Source: an uncultured Paracoccaceae bacterium
Lineage (GTDB): Bacteria > Pseudomonadota > Alphaproteobacteria > Rhodobacterales > Rhodobacteraceae
Length of the DNA stretch: 64,000 nt
Reading direction: 5' to 3'
NCBI GenBank assembly: GCA_913060475.1
Contig: CAJXSD010000013.1
Span: forward strand, 1-64,000
Shown: positions 35,127-44,284 of the stretch, piece by piece
Position numbering within the stretch: the stretch's first letter is position 1
How the letters are laid out: each line of letters opens with the position of its first letter
Program-made: the position numbers and the translations under genes
The notes under the pieces: generated by a model
Seen by the model: only the letters and a program-made list of their open reading frames with translations
Databases searched by the model: none
What the model was told of the DNA's origin: nothing

Positions 35127-35900
35127 TCAGTGTTGCGTCGAACTTAGAAATTGTCTTAGACGTTCCGATTTCGGATTGCCAAACAATTCATTTGGCGCGC
35201 CTTGCTCTTCGATCAAGCCTTGGTGCAGGAAAATCACTTCGCTGGATACATCGGCGGCCATTTTCATGTCATGCGTCACGATAATCATGGTGCGCCCCTC
35301 GGCGGCCAGATCCTTGATCACGCGGACCACCTCTTGTTCCAGTTCCGGATCCAGCGCAGATGTGGGTTCATCAAACAGCAGCGCCTCAGGTTCCATGCAC
35401 AGGCCGCGGGCAATGGCGGCGCGTTGTTGTTGGCCGCCCGACAGTTGCGCGGGATACACATCGCATTTGTCACCTATGCCGACCTTGTCCAGATACATGC
35501 GGGCCGATTTTTCAACTTCGTCCCGGGGGCGTTTCAATACGGTGATCGGGGCCTCCATCACGTTTTCCAAAATGGTCATATGGGCCCACAGGTTGAATTG
35601 CTGAAACACCATCGACAGGTTTGTGCGAATGCGCAACACCTGCGCGCGATCTGCGGGCACACGATTGTGACCGCTGCCTTTCCATGCGACGGGTTCGCCG
35701 TTGAATTCGATGGTGCCCTGTTGGCTATCCTCTAGCAGGTTGCAACAGCGCAGCAGCGTGGACTTGCCTGATCCAGATGACCCAATCAGCGATACAACAT
35801 CGCCCTTGTTGGCCTGAATTGATACGCCCCTAAGCACATCCAAAGATCCATAGGATTTGTGCAGATCCTTAATGTATATAACTGGTGTTTGATGTGACAC
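35127..35900 (-). CDS. Amino acid ABC transporter ATP-binding protein (HisP-like)
   Basis: A 257-residue ABC ATPase. Walker A LIGSSGSGKST (~38-48), Q loop MVFQQFNLWAHMT (~97), signature LSGGQQQRAAIARGL (~149), Walker B ALLFDEPTSALDPE (~169) and H loop VTHDM. The FQQFNLWAHMTILENVMEAP stretch is typical of HisP/GlnQ-type proteins. First gene of a six-gene minus-strand operon (ATPase, binding protein, two permeases, amidotransferase, ligase); the promoter should lie in 35901-35999. Confidence 0.93.
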   Translation of the reverse strand: MSHQTPVIYIKDLHKSYGSLDVLRGVSIQANKGDVVSLIGSSGSGKSTLLRCCNLLEDSQQGTIEFNGEPVAWKGSGHNRVPADRAQVLRIRTNLSMVFQQFNLWAHMTILENVMEAPITVLKRPRDEVEKSARMYLDKVGIGDKCDVYPAQLSGGQQQRAAIARGLCMEPEALLFDEPTSALDPELEQEVVRVIKDLAAEGRTMIIVTHDMKMAADVSSEVIFLHQGLIEEQGAPNELFGNPKSERLRQFLSSTQH

Positions 35901-35999
35901 GTGATTCCCTGAAGTCTTATTTTTGTTACAATAATAGGGCGGAATTTACCCCGTTTTGCAATGCGTAAACCGTGACAATTTCGCGGTTTCGTGAAAATA

Positions 36000-36755
36000 T
36001 CAATTGCAATCAGAGGTTTGATCCGGGCTTGGGGGCGTGTTGACGTTACGGTACGTGGCCGTATCCAGCGTGACATAGCCCGCAATTCCCAAATCATCCC
36101 TGTGGTCAGTGCCAAGTTGATTCAGTGCCCTGCGCAGCGCGGTCGCGGTTTGTGATGGATCATAGGCGGTGGCACAGATCATGGGCAGGGCAGGGGTTGG
36201 ATCGGTGCGCGCAATTTCGCGCAGGCGCGGTGCGGATGCGTCATAGCGTTGAAACAGGCGATAGGTCTGTGCGTCAACACCGCAGAAATCTGCATCGCCG
36301 TCCAAAACGGCCGCAATGGAATTCAAATGCGCCCCGGTTGCAATCCCCCGCGCGGGCAAGGCGTTATGGTGTTGCAAATAACTGATTGGGCCTGCCCAGC
36401 CCGATTGTGACAGGGCTTCGTTATAGGCAAAGGTTTTGCCCTTTATATCAGACACTTGCTGCAATGGACTATCGCTGCGCACCAACAGGACACTGTTGTA
36501 ATACCCCGCTGGACAATCGGGCAACTGGTAATCGGGTGTGGTCACATATTGCACATCGCGCCATAATTTCGCGCGATAGGGCAGGCCACAGGTTTGTCCC
36601 AAAACCAAATCAGGTGCGCGCCAAAATTCCCACAAATCCGCAGGCCGGGTCAGCGTTTCAGGGCCATAGCCCAATGCAGATTTGATATGACCCCAAAACG
36701 CGTCATGTGCGGCGCGCAATTCGGGGCGGTCATACATGGGAAATCCTGCGATCAT
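36000..36755 (-). CDS. PhnD-like substrate-binding family protein, no signal peptide
   Basis: A 251-residue protein of the phosphate/phosphonate-type periplasmic binding fold. Seen: FWRAPDLVLGQTCGLPYRAK (~49-68), YYNSVLLVRSDSPLQQVSDI (~85), GKTFAYNEALSQSGWAGP (~106-123) and a DFCGVDAQTYRLF motif (~157). The N-terminus (MIAGFPMYDRPELRAAH) begins directly with the first strand, so it seems cytosolic, which is odd for a binding protein. It overlaps the TerB-like gene by ATGA. Ligand unknown. Confidence 0.8.
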   Translation of the reverse strand: MIAGFPMYDRPELRAAHDAFWGHIKSALGYGPETLTRPADLWEFWRAPDLVLGQTCGLPYRAKLWRDVQYVTTPDYQLPDCPAGYYNSVLLVRSDSPLQQVSDIKGKTFAYNEALSQSGWAGPISYLQHHNALPARGIATGAHLNSIAAVLDGDADFCGVDAQTYRLFQRYDASAPRLREIARTDPTPALPMICATAYDPSQTATALRRALNQLGTDHRDDLGIAGYVTLDTATYRNVNTPPSPDQTSDCN

Positions 36756-37189
36756 TTGGATTGGGCTGCTTGGCGTGCGGTGGCGCTGTCAACGTCGCTG
36801 ACGCCCAGCAGGCTGGACACCATACGGATCAGCGCATCCTCGGTCGCATCGCGTTGATCGTCGGCCAGGGCCACAGACCACATCGCCTGAATGATCGCCT
36901 GTCGGTCGTCATAGGGCACCGCGTCTTTCAAGGCGCGGGTGAAGCGGACGGTGTCGGGGGCCTCTTGTTCCAGGGTTTCGCCGTCGTGTCGCAGCGCCGC
37001 GGTTGCCGCTGGATCCAGCGCATAGCGTTGCGACAATACCTGATCGATCTGTGCCTGTTCCTGGCTGTCATATTCGCCGTCCGATTTTGCAACCCGCACC
37101 AACAGCGCGGCCATTGCAATTTTGGCTTGATCCTGCGGCAGGGGGGCCGGATCATTGGCCAGAAGCGATTTTAAGAAATTTCCAAACAT
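36752..37189 (-). CDS. TerB-like (tellurite resistance) family protein
   Basis: A 145-residue helical protein of the TerB fold (DUF533/COG4103-like). Typical is the repeated acidic metal-site pattern: VRVAKSDGEYDSQEQAQIDQ (~32-51) and VALADDQRDATEDALIRMVS (~106-125). The name comes from tellurite operons, but single copies like this have no proven role. It is translationally coupled at both ends: TGATG with the DUF1330 gene upstream, ATGA with the PhnD-like gene downstream. Confidence 0.82.
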   Translation of the reverse strand: MFGNFLKSLLANDPAPLPQDQAKIAMAALLVRVAKSDGEYDSQEQAQIDQVLSQRYALDPAATAALRHDGETLEQEAPDTVRFTRALKDAVPYDDRQAIIQAMWSVALADDQRDATEDALIRMVSSLLGVSDVDSATARQAAQSK

Positions 37190-37482
37190 CAGGCATCATA
37201 TCCTTCGACAATTATCAAATCGCCCTGCGAAATATCGCGGCGCAGGGATAGGGCATGTTGATATTCTGGGCTGTCATAACAGGCCTGCGCCGCAGCAAGG
37301 TCGGGGAATTCGATGACGACGGTGCGTGGCCGCATGCTGCCTTCGCGCAGGGTTTGGGGGCCGCCGCGCACAATGAATTTCGCACCATATTTGGCAAAGG
37401 CTGCGGCATTGGCCGCCTTGTATTTTTCGTATTGCTCGGGGTCATCAATGGTGACATGCGCCACCCAATATGCTTTGGCCAT
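37189..37482 (-). CDS. DUF1330 family protein
   Basis: A 97-residue protein of the DUF1330 family, a small ferredoxin-like alpha/beta dimeric fold without a known reaction. Conserved parts: AYWVAHVTIDDPEQYEKYKA (~4-23), GAKFIVRGG (~33-41), VVIEFPDLAAAQACYDSPEY (~55-74). It heads a compact unit with the TerB-like and PhnD-like genes. A 16-bp palindrome lies 14 bases upstream of the ATG. Confidence 0.88.
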   Translation of the reverse strand: MAKAYWVAHVTIDDPEQYEKYKAANAAAFAKYGAKFIVRGGPQTLREGSMRPRTVVIEFPDLAAAQACYDSPEYQHALSLRRDISQGDLIIVEGYDA

Positions 37483-37495
37483 GTGGGGATCCTTT

Positions 37496-37511
37496 TTGCT
37501 AAGCTTAGCAA
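37496..37511. promoter_or_regulatory. 16-bp perfect palindrome upstream of DUF1330
   Basis: TTGCTAAGCTTAGCAA is fully symmetric and sits between the rhodanese end and the DUF1330 start on the minus strand. This looks like a dimeric operator. No regulator gene is next to it. Confidence 0.4.
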
Positions 37512-37555
37512 TTTAGGACTTGAACACAAGGGGCCAATGATGCGGGCAGCGCGGG

Positions 37556-37912
37556 CTAGATCCGTTCGATTTGACCGCCCCGCGACACCACCTGCGAAAA
37601 CCCGCCAATGTTTTCAACGGATGTAAACCCCAGTTTCTGTAACACCTGCCGCGCCATTTGGCTGCGGCCGCCTGATGCGCAATAGACCGCAATCGGGCGG
37701 TCCAGCGTCAGGTCGGGGTCATGATCGGGAAACCGGCGATCTGCGATATTTGCCAATTGCATCAATGGAATGTGTTTTGCACCGGCGATTTTACCGCTTG
37801 CTTTGACTTCGCTAATATCGCGCACGTCAATCAGGGTCAGTTCCCCCTGTGCCGCTTGGGTCAGGATGTCGCTAATGGCAGGCGTCGATTTTGATTTGAA
37901 CAGTCCAAACAT
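37556..37912 (-). CDS. Rhodanese-like domain protein
   Basis: A 118-residue single-domain rhodanese. The active-site loop is CASGGRSQMA with the catalytic Cys near residue 82; the CH2-type motif VKASGKIAGAKHIPLMQL (~36-53) is present, and LTLIDVRDISE (~24) starts the domain. It likely acts in the cytosol in sulfur transfer. The N-terminal MFGLFKSKST tail is short. Single gene between rlmJ and the DUF1330 unit. Confidence 0.9.
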   Translation of the reverse strand: MFGLFKSKSTPAISDILTQAAQGELTLIDVRDISEVKASGKIAGAKHIPLMQLANIADRRFPDHDPDLTLDRPIAVYCASGGRSQMARQVLQKLGFTSVENIGGFSQVVSRGGQIERI

Positions 37913-38005
37913 GGTCGGGATCCTCGGTTAGATAACACATTAAGTCTAAATACATTCAATAAATAATATATAATATCTAACGCAGAGTTTTGCGAAAATC
38001 AAGGG

Positions 38006-38785
38006 CTAGGACAGCTGGGCAAATTTCGCGGTCAACCGATCCAATTCATCGCCCAGTCCAAAGGGCGGATTGACGCAAAATAACCCTGATCCCACCATGC
38101 GATGCCCATCGCGGGCAGGGGGGAATGTCACGCGATGGTCCAACGCATCGGGAAATTTCCGGGCCAAGGGCGCAATCATGCTGTCATGCGGGCCATCGAT
38201 TAAAATGGGATACCATAGCAAAATCGTGCCGACGTTCCATTTTTTGGCGACCTTGGCAATGAATTGCGGAATAGTCGCGTAATCAGGTTTAATTTCATAG
38301 GACGGATCAATCACCATAATCCCACGCCGCGGGGTGGGGGGCGTGATGGATTGCGCCATGGCAAAGCCGTCTTGTTGGTAAATCTGCGCCCCGCTGATGG
38401 CCAGATCCAGCGCCTGTTTTTCCTGCGGGTGCAGTTCGGCCAAATGGACCGTGTCGCTGGGGCGCAACAACAGTTTGGCCAACATCGGTGAACCGGGATA
38501 GGCGGTGGCCCCATGGATCGCGCGGGTTTTGGTCAGGGCCCGCACATAGGGGTGGTCGGGCGCGAACCAGTTTTGGTTCAACGCTTTGGCGATGCCGGCG
38601 GCAGCCTCGCCTGTTTTGATCGCGGCCGGATCAGACAAATCATAGAGCGCACGCCCCGCATGCGTTTCGATATAACTGACAGGCTTATCCTTGCGCGTCA
38701 AATACTCCAAAATCCAGGCCAATGCGCCATGTTTGTGCACATCGGCCAGATTGCCTGCGTGATAGATATGTTGATACGACAGCAT
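38006..38785 (-). CDS. rlmJ: 23S rRNA (adenine(2030)-N6)-methyltransferase RlmJ
   Basis: A 259-residue SAM-dependent methyltransferase for A2030 in 23S rRNA. Hallmarks: MLSYQHIYHAGNLADVHKH (1-19), IETHAGRALYDL (~39), YPGSPMLAKLLLR (~96), and the catalytic motif MVIDPSYEIK (DPPY-like DPSY, ~157). Length is somewhat shorter than the 280 of E. coli. It may follow pyrG on the same strand 17 bases away. Confidence 0.93.
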   Translation of the reverse strand: MLSYQHIYHAGNLADVHKHGALAWILEYLTRKDKPVSYIETHAGRALYDLSDPAAIKTGEAAAGIAKALNQNWFAPDHPYVRALTKTRAIHGATAYPGSPMLAKLLLRPSDTVHLAELHPQEKQALDLAISGAQIYQQDGFAMAQSITPPTPRRGIMVIDPSYEIKPDYATIPQFIAKVAKKWNVGTILLWYPILIDGPHDSMIAPLARKFPDALDHRVTFPPARDGHRMVGSGLFCVNPPFGLGDELDRLTAKFAQLS

Positions 38786-38802
38786 GCCCGGGATCGCGCA
38801 GG

Positions 38803-40446
38803 TTAGACCAGACGCGATTCCTCTTTCGCAGCACGCACGAAATCTTTGAACAGAGGATGCGGATCAAATGGTTTTGATTTCAGTTCTGGGTGGAACTGAA
38901 CCCCGATGAACCAAGGATGATCGACCCATTCCACGATTTCAGGCAACCGCCCATCCGGGGACATGCCGGTAAATTTCAGGCCGGCCTGTTCCAGCTGTTC
39001 GCGGTATTTTACGGCCACTTCGTAACGGTGGCGGTGGCGTTCCTCGATATCGCAGGTGCCATAAACTTGGGCCACGCGCGATCCGGGTTCCAATGTCGCG
39101 CTATAGGCGCCCAAACGCATTGTGCCACCTTTGTCATCGCCCACAGAACGTTCCACAGTTTGGTTGCCTTGGACCCATTCTTTCAAATGGTACACCACGG
39201 GTTCAAACCGTTTTTTGCCCGCTTCGTGGTCAAATTCTTCGGATCCGGCGGTTTCCAGACCTGCGACATTGCGCGCGGCCTCGATCACGGCCATTTGCAT
39301 GCCCAAACAGATGCCCAGATAGGGCACTTTGTGTTCGCGGGCGAATTGGGCCGCTTTGATTTTGCCTTCGGTCCCGCGCTCGCCAAACCCGCCGGGCACC
39401 AAAATGGCGTGGAACCCCTGCAGATGGGTGGTTGCGTCCGATTCGTCGAATACCTCGGCATCGACCCATTTGATATTGACCTTGACACGGTTGGCCATGC
39501 CCCCATGCGTCAATGCCTCGGCGATAGATTTATAGGCATCCTCAAGCTGGGTATATTTACCGACGATGGCGATGTTAACTTCGCCCTCGGGATTGTAAAT
39601 GCGATCAGCCACATCATCCCAACGGGACAAATCGGGTTTGGGGGCCGGCGCAATGCCGAATGCGTCTAACACGGCCTGATCCAATCCCTCGCGGTGATAG
39701 GCCAGCGGGGCCTCATAGATCGATTTCAAATCTTTCGCCGCGATCACGCTGTCGGGGCGGACGTTACAGAACAGGGCCAGCTTTTCCCGCTCTTTCTCGG
39801 GGATATCTCCTTCGGAACGGCAGACCAGAATATCGGGCGCAATCCCGATGGATCGCAATTCTTTCACACTGTGCTGGGTCGGTTTTGTTTTCAACTCGCC
39901 CGAGGCTTTGACATAGGGCAGCAGGGTCAAATGCATGAATATGCACTGGCCCCGCGGTTTATCTTGGGAAAACTGGCGGATTGCCTCGAAAAAGGGCAGG
40001 CCTTCGATGTCGCCAACGGTGCCGCCAATTTCACACAGCATGAAATCCACTTCGTCTTCGCCGATGCGCAAAAAATCTTTGATTTCATTGGTGACATGCG
40101 GGATCACCTGGATCGTTTTGCCCAAATAATCGCCGCGGCGTTCCTTTTCCAAAACAGTGGAATAAATCCGGCCAGACGAGACAGAATCAGTCGTGCGCGC
40201 CGCAACACCGGTGAACCGTTCATAATGACCCAAATCCAGGTCAGTTTCCGCGCCATCATCGGTTACGAATACCTCGCCATGTTCAAAGGGCGACATCGTG
40301 CCGGGATCAACGTTTAGATAGGGGTCCAATTTGCGCAGCCGGACACTGTAACCACGGGCCTGCAACAACGCGCCCAATGCGGCCGAAGCCAATCCTTTGC
40401 CCAAGGATGAAACAACACCACCCGTGATGAAAATATATCTAGCCAT
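38803..40446 (-). CDS. pyrG: CTP synthase
   Basis: A 547-residue CTP synthase that aminates UTP with glutamine-derived ammonia. The N-terminal amidoligase domain begins [20 protein letters not shown] (~4-23) and holds [15 protein letters not shown]-like [20 protein letters not shown] (~39-58); the C-terminal amidotransferase domain has the catalytic Cys in [18 protein letters not shown] (~378) and His/Glu in [13 protein letters not shown] (~520). It lies downstream of secG, a usual order in this group, and upstream of rlmJ. Confidence 0.97.
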   Translation of the reverse strand: MARYIFITGGVVSSLGKGLASAALGALLQARGYSVRLRKLDPYLNVDPGTMSPFEHGEVFVTDDGAETDLDLGHYERFTGVAARTTDSVSSGRIYSTVLEKERRGDYLGKTIQVIPHVTNEIKDFLRIGEDEVDFMLCEIGGTVGDIEGLPFFEAIRQFSQDKPRGQCIFMHLTLLPYVKASGELKTKPTQHSVKELRSIGIAPDILVCRSEGDIPEKEREKLALFCNVRPDSVIAAKDLKSIYEAPLAYHREGLDQAVLDAFGIAPAPKPDLSRWDDVADRIYNPEGEVNIAIVGKYTQLEDAYKSIAEALTHGGMANRVKVNIKWVDAEVFDESDATTHLQGFHAILVPGGFGERGTEGKIKAAQFAREHKVPYLGICLGMQMAVIEAARNVAGLETAGSEEFDHEAGKKRFEPVVYHLKEWVQGNQTVERSVGDDKGGTMRLGAYSATLEPGSRVAQVYGTCDIEERHRHRYEVAVKYREQLEQAGLKFTGMSPDGRLPEIVEWVDHPWFIGVQFHPELKSKPFDPHPLFKDFVRAAKEESRLV

Positions 40447-40564
40447 GTATTAGGCGCTCCCGTGATTTGGCTGGGCGAACCCCAGAAAAAAGATCCCACC
40501 GCAAATAAAAATTCGCAGTATCACGGGATTTAAGTCTTATAGGATTCGCAAAAACTTTGCAATA

Positions 40565-40590
40565 AGACCGCAACATAATGTTGCGATCTT
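40565..40590. terminator. Hairpin between secG and pyrG
   Basis: CGCAAC-ATAAT-GTTGCG core flanked by AGA / TCT. The plus strand has a T run after it (CTTTTT); the minus strand, the direction of secG, reads GTCTTATTGC after the stem, a weaker end. It may give partial termination of secG before pyrG. Confidence 0.5.
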
Positions 40591-40614
40591 TTTCAACACA
40601 TCAATAGATTGTGG

Positions 40615-40971
40615 TTAGTCGGCGCTGGGCACCAATGGCGCGCTGTCGCCCAAGGTTGGTGGCAACAGGTCATCGACATTTGGCAGTTCTGGTGTGCCGG
40701 CAGGGGCTGGTTCACTGACGCCCAAGCGGTCAAAGATGGATGAACCCGCTGATTTTTCTGCCGCAATGACCGTCAACGACAGGGATGTGATGATGAACCC
40801 GATGGCCAAAATCCATGTCATTTTGGTCAGCGCAGTCGCCGCTGCGCGACCTGACATCGCGTCGCCACCGCCGCCCATTCCCAAACCGCCGCCTTCGGAT
40901 CGTTGCAACAATACGATGCCAACCAAGGCCAATGCCAAGATCAGGTGAATGGTAAGTACGACGTTTTCCAT
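40615..40971 (-). CDS. secG: Preprotein translocase subunit SecG
   Basis: A 118-residue SecG of the SecYEG channel. Two membrane helices: residues 3-22 (VVLTIHLILALALVGIVLLQ) and ~55-75, with the cytoplasmic loop RSEGGGLGMGGGGDAMSGRA in between, the family mark. The C-terminal Pro-rich tail (EPAPAGTPELPNVDDLLPP) is typical of alphaproteobacteria. ATG 40971 (MENVVLT) is used; the earlier in-frame start gives a non-homologous extension. Divergent from purA. Confidence 0.94.
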   Translation of the reverse strand: MENVVLTIHLILALALVGIVLLQRSEGGGLGMGGGGDAMSGRAAATALTKMTWILAIGFIITSLSLTVIAAEKSAGSSIFDRLGVSEPAPAGTPELPNVDDLLPPTLGDSAPLVPSAD

Positions 40972-41174
40972 AGGGCCCCGCGGTTTTCGAATTGAACGGC
41001 TGCTAGATATGCAAGAATTGGCTTGGGGGCAAGGGTGAATTGCGTAATGGATTAAAACTGCCACAAATGCGTTTTTTTGGGCTTTCTGTCACAGGATTCA
41101 GATTCATGGTTCCATTTGTTGCAAACCCCCGCTATATCGACGCGGGTTTGATGGCATATTAGAAAGGTCCAGAT

Positions 41175-42467
41175 ATGGCAAACGTGGTTGTTGTCGGCGC
41201 TCAGTGGGGCGATGAAGGCAAAGGCAAAATCGTCGATTGGCTGAGCGAACGCGCAGACGTTGTTGCCCGTTTCCAAGGCGGCCACAATGCAGGCCACACT
41301 TTGGTCATCGATGGTCAGGTCTATAAACTGCACGTTTTGCCATCAGGTGTTGTGCGTGGTGGCAAATTGTCGGTGATCGGCAATGGCGTCGTTCTGGATC
41401 CTTGGCATCTGGTCAAAGAAATTGACATTCTGCGCGGTCAGGGCGTCGAAATTTCACCTGAAACCTTGATGATTGCGGAAAATACACCATTGATTTTGCC
41501 TGTGCACGGCGAATTGGACCGCGCGCGCGAAGAACAAAATTCAGTTGCCAAAATAGGCACCACAGGCCGCGGCATTGGCCCCGCCTACGAAGACAAAGTG
41601 GGCCGCCGCGTTGTGCGTGTGGCCGATCTGGCCGATTTGGCCACGCTGCAAACCCGCGTGGATCGTTTGTTGGCGCATCACAACCCGTTGCGCCGTGGTC
41701 TGGGCATTCCAGAAATTGACCGTGATGATTTGGTTAAACAGCTGCAAGACATCGCACCCGAGGTGCTGAAATATGCCGCCCCCGTTTGGAAAGTGTTGAA
41801 CGAAAAACGCAAAGCGGGCAAACGCATCCTGTTCGAAGGGGCCCAAGGCGCGTTGTTGGATGTGGATTTCGGGACATATCCCTTTGTCACATCATCAAAC
41901 GTAATCGCAGGTCAGGCCGCAACCGGTACAGGGATCGGGCCAAATGGCATCGATTTCGTGTTGGGTATTGTCAAGGCATACACCACCCGCGTGGGCGAAG
42001 GTCCGTTCCCCACCGAATTGTTTGATGACGATGGCGACCGTCTGGGCACCCGCGGCCATGAATTCGGCACCACCACGGGCCGTAAACGCCGCTGTGGTTG
42101 GTTTGATGCCTGTCTGGTGCGCCAAACATGCGCCACATCCGGCGTGACCGGGATTTCATTGACCAAACTGGACGTTTTGGACGGATTTGAAACGTTGAAA
42201 ATCTGTGTGGCCTATGAATTGGATGGCAAACGCATGGATTACCTGCCCACCGCTGCCGATGAACAGGCGCGCTGCACACCCATCTTTGAGGAAATGCCCG
42301 GTTGGAGCGAAAGCACCGAGGGCGCGCGCAGCTGGGCAGATTTGCCCGCCAATGCCATCAAATATGTCCGCCGCGTCGAAGAGTTGATTGAATGCCCTGT
42401 TGCGCTCCTTTCAACTTCGCCCGAACGCGAAGACACCATTTTGGTCACGGACCCGTTTCAGGACTGA
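41175..42467 (+). CDS. purA: Adenylosuccinate synthetase
   Basis: A 430-residue enzyme that joins IMP and aspartate using GTP, the first step to AMP. GTP-binding P loop [20 protein letters not shown] (~5-24), [10 protein letters not shown] (~38), the [17 protein letters not shown] signature (~127-143), [20 protein letters not shown] and [11 protein letters not shown] (~300). The first stretch shows even codon use of a highly expressed gene. The DUF2842 gene follows 11 bases later. Confidence 0.97.
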   Translation: MANVVVVGAQWGDEGKGKIVDWLSERADVVARFQGGHNAGHTLVIDGQVYKLHVLPSGVVRGGKLSVIGNGVVLDPWHLVKEIDILRGQGVEISPETLMIAENTPLILPVHGELDRAREEQNSVAKIGTTGRGIGPAYEDKVGRRVVRVADLADLATLQTRVDRLLAHHNPLRRGLGIPEIDRDDLVKQLQDIAPEVLKYAAPVWKVLNEKRKAGKRILFEGAQGALLDVDFGTYPFVTSSNVIAGQAATGTGIGPNGIDFVLGIVKAYTTRVGEGPFPTELFDDDGDRLGTRGHEFGTTTGRKRRCGWFDACLVRQTCATSGVTGISLTKLDVLDGFETLKICVAYELDGKRMDYLPTAADEQARCTPIFEEMPGWSESTEGARSWADLPANAIKYVRRVEELIECPVALLSTSPEREDTILVTDPFQD

Positions 42468-42478
42468 TGGTATAAAAC

Positions 42479-42709
42479 ATGGCGCTAAGTTATAAATCCC
42501 GTCGTAGATGGTCGTTGATCATTTTGCTGGTTGGCCTGCCGCTCTATATTGTGGCGGCGGTCAACGTGGTGTCGTGGTTCGATCGCCCGTCAATCTGGTT
42601 GGAATTTGTGATTTATGTCGCGCTGGGGTTTGTCTGGGCTTTGCCGTTCAAATTTGTGTTCAAGGGGGTCGGTCAGGCCGACCCTGACGCGGATAAAACA
42701 GACGAATAA
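42479..42709 (+). CDS. DUF2842 small membrane protein
   Basis: A 76-residue protein with two membrane helices (~13-31, SLIILLVGLPLYIVAAVNVV; ~40-60, LEFVIYVALGFVWALPFKFV) joined by WFDRPSIW. The ending FKGVGQADPDADK fits what I know of the DUF2842 family, widely found in Rhodobacterales. Role unknown. It lies 11 bases downstream of purA and probably shares its transcript. Confidence 0.88.
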   Translation: MALSYKSRRRWSLIILLVGLPLYIVAAVNVVSWFDRPSIWLEFVIYVALGFVWALPFKFVFKGVGQADPDADKTDE

Positions 42710-42772
42710 TTCCTTTGTCCCGGTTCGGTTTGCCTGCTAATGCTTGGGCAAACTGGCGAACAGGGGACCAAG

Positions 42773-44284
42773 ATGACACAGCAGCCAAATATCCTAATCA
42801 TAATGGTGGATCAGTTAAACGGGACGTTTTTCCCCGATGGTCCTGCGGATTTTTTGCACGCGCCCAATTTGAAGAAACTGGCGGCGCGGTCGACCCGATT
42901 TGCCAATGCCTATACCGCCAGCCCATTGTGTGCCCCGGGGCGCGCCGCGTTTATGTCGGGGCAGTTGCCGTCCCAAAACGGGGTCTATGACAATGCGGCG
43001 GAATTTGCGTCATCGATCCCGACCTATGCCCATCATCTGCGCCGCGCGGGGTATTATACCTGTTTGTCGGGCAAAATGCATTTTGTGGGTCCCGATCAGC
43101 TGCACGGGTTCGAAGATCGCCTAACGACCGATATTTACCCCGCTGATTTCGGCTGGACCCCCGATTATCGCAAACCGGGCGAACGGATTGAGTGGTGGTA
43201 TCACAATATGGGGTCCGTCACGGGCGCAGGGGTTGCCGAAATTACCAACCAAATGGAATACGACGACGAAGTGGCCTATCACGCCACGCGCAAATTATAT
43301 GATTTGGCCCGTGGTGGGGATGATCGCCCGTGGTGCATGACCGTCAGTTTCACCCATCCGCATGACCCCTATGTTGCGCGGAAAAAATATTGGGATTTAT
43401 ATGCCGAATGTGACCATCTGATGCCGACGGTTGGGCCCATTGCATATGACGATCAGGACAATCATTCAAAACGCATTTTCGACGCCAATGATTGGCGCAG
43501 CTATGATTTGACCGACGAAATGGTCCAACGTTCGCGCCGCGCCTATTTTGCGAATATCAGCTATCTGGATGACAAGGTGGGCGAATTGCTGAATGTGTTG
43601 GACACAACGCGCCAAGAGGCGATAATTCTGTTTGTCTCGGACCATGGTGATATGCTGGGTGAACGGGGGTTGTGGTTTAAGATGTCATTTTTCGAAGGAT
43701 CCGCGCGTGTTCCCATGATGATTGCGGCCCCACAAATGGCGGCTGGTATGGTCAGCGATCCGGTGTCAAACATCGATGTCTGCCCCACGCTGTGCGATTT
43801 GGCGGGCGTGTCGATGGCGGATGTGATGCCATGGACCACGGGCCAAAGCTTGGTGCCATTGGGGCAGGGCGTGGCCCGCGATACGCCCGTGGCTATGGAA
43901 TATGCAGCCGAGGGATCCTATGCGCCCATGGTCTGCCTGCGTCAGGGGGATTGGAAATATACCCGCTGCGCGTTGGATCCGGAACAGTTGTTCCATGTGA
44001 CCCGCGATCCCAACGAATTGGAAAATTTGGCGGATCATCCTGATTATGCAGATGTTTTGGCTGATTTTCGGGCGCAGGCGGCGGCGCGATGGGATTTGGA
44101 CCGGTTCGATGCAGAGGTACGCCAATCACAGGCCAAACGCTGGGTCGTTTATGAAGCACTGCGCCAAGGGGGGTATTACCCTTGGGATTACCAACCCCTG
44201 CAGAAAGCATCGGAACGCTATATGCGCAACCATATGGATTTGAACGTGCTTGAGGAAAGCCAACGTTATCCGCGCGGCGAATGA
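42773..44284 (+). CDS. betC: Choline-sulfatase
   Basis: A 503-residue type I sulfatase that hydrolyses choline-O-sulfate to choline and sulfate. The sulfatase signature is SPLCAPGRAAFMSG (~48-61) with CxPxR, the Cys being the formylglycine precursor; metal ligands appear in ILIIMVDQLNG (~7) and LFVSDHGDMLGERGLW (~287). The choline-sulfatase tail YPWDYQPLQKASERYMRNHM (~470) is present. ATG 42773 follows GGGGA. It converges with betI and overlaps its end by 19 bases. Choline made here would feed betA. Confidence 0.94.
   Translation: MTQQPNILIIMVDQLNGTFFPDGPADFLHAPNLKKLAARSTRFANAYTASPLCAPGRAAFMSGQLPSQNGVYDNAAEFASSIPTYAHHLRRAGYYTCLSGKMHFVGPDQLHGFEDRLTTDIYPADFGWTPDYRKPGERIEWWYHNMGSVTGAGVAEITNQMEYDDEVAYHATRKLYDLARGGDDRPWCMTVSFTHPHDPYVARKKYWDLYAECDHLMPTVGPIAYDDQDNHSKRIFDANDWRSYDLTDEMVQRSRRAYFANISYLDDKVGELLNVLDTTRQEAIILFVSDHGDMLGERGLWFKMSFFEGSARVPMMIAAPQMAAGMVSDPVSNIDVCPTLCDLAGVSMADVMPWTTGQSLVPLGQGVARDTPVAMEYAAEGSYAPMVCLRQGDWKYTRCALDPEQLFHVTRDPNELENLADHPDYADVLADFRAQAAARWDLDRFDAEVRQSQAKRWVVYEALRQGGYYPWDYQPLQKASERYMRNHMDLNVLEESQRYPRGE

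Noticed and set aside
38890-40317. Long plus-strand open frames (259 and 207 codons) opposite pyrG
   Set aside because: They lie fully antisense to a clear CTP synthase gene, have no ribosome binding sites, and their residue make-up (many Phe, His, Gly) is what a reversed GC-skewed gene gives.
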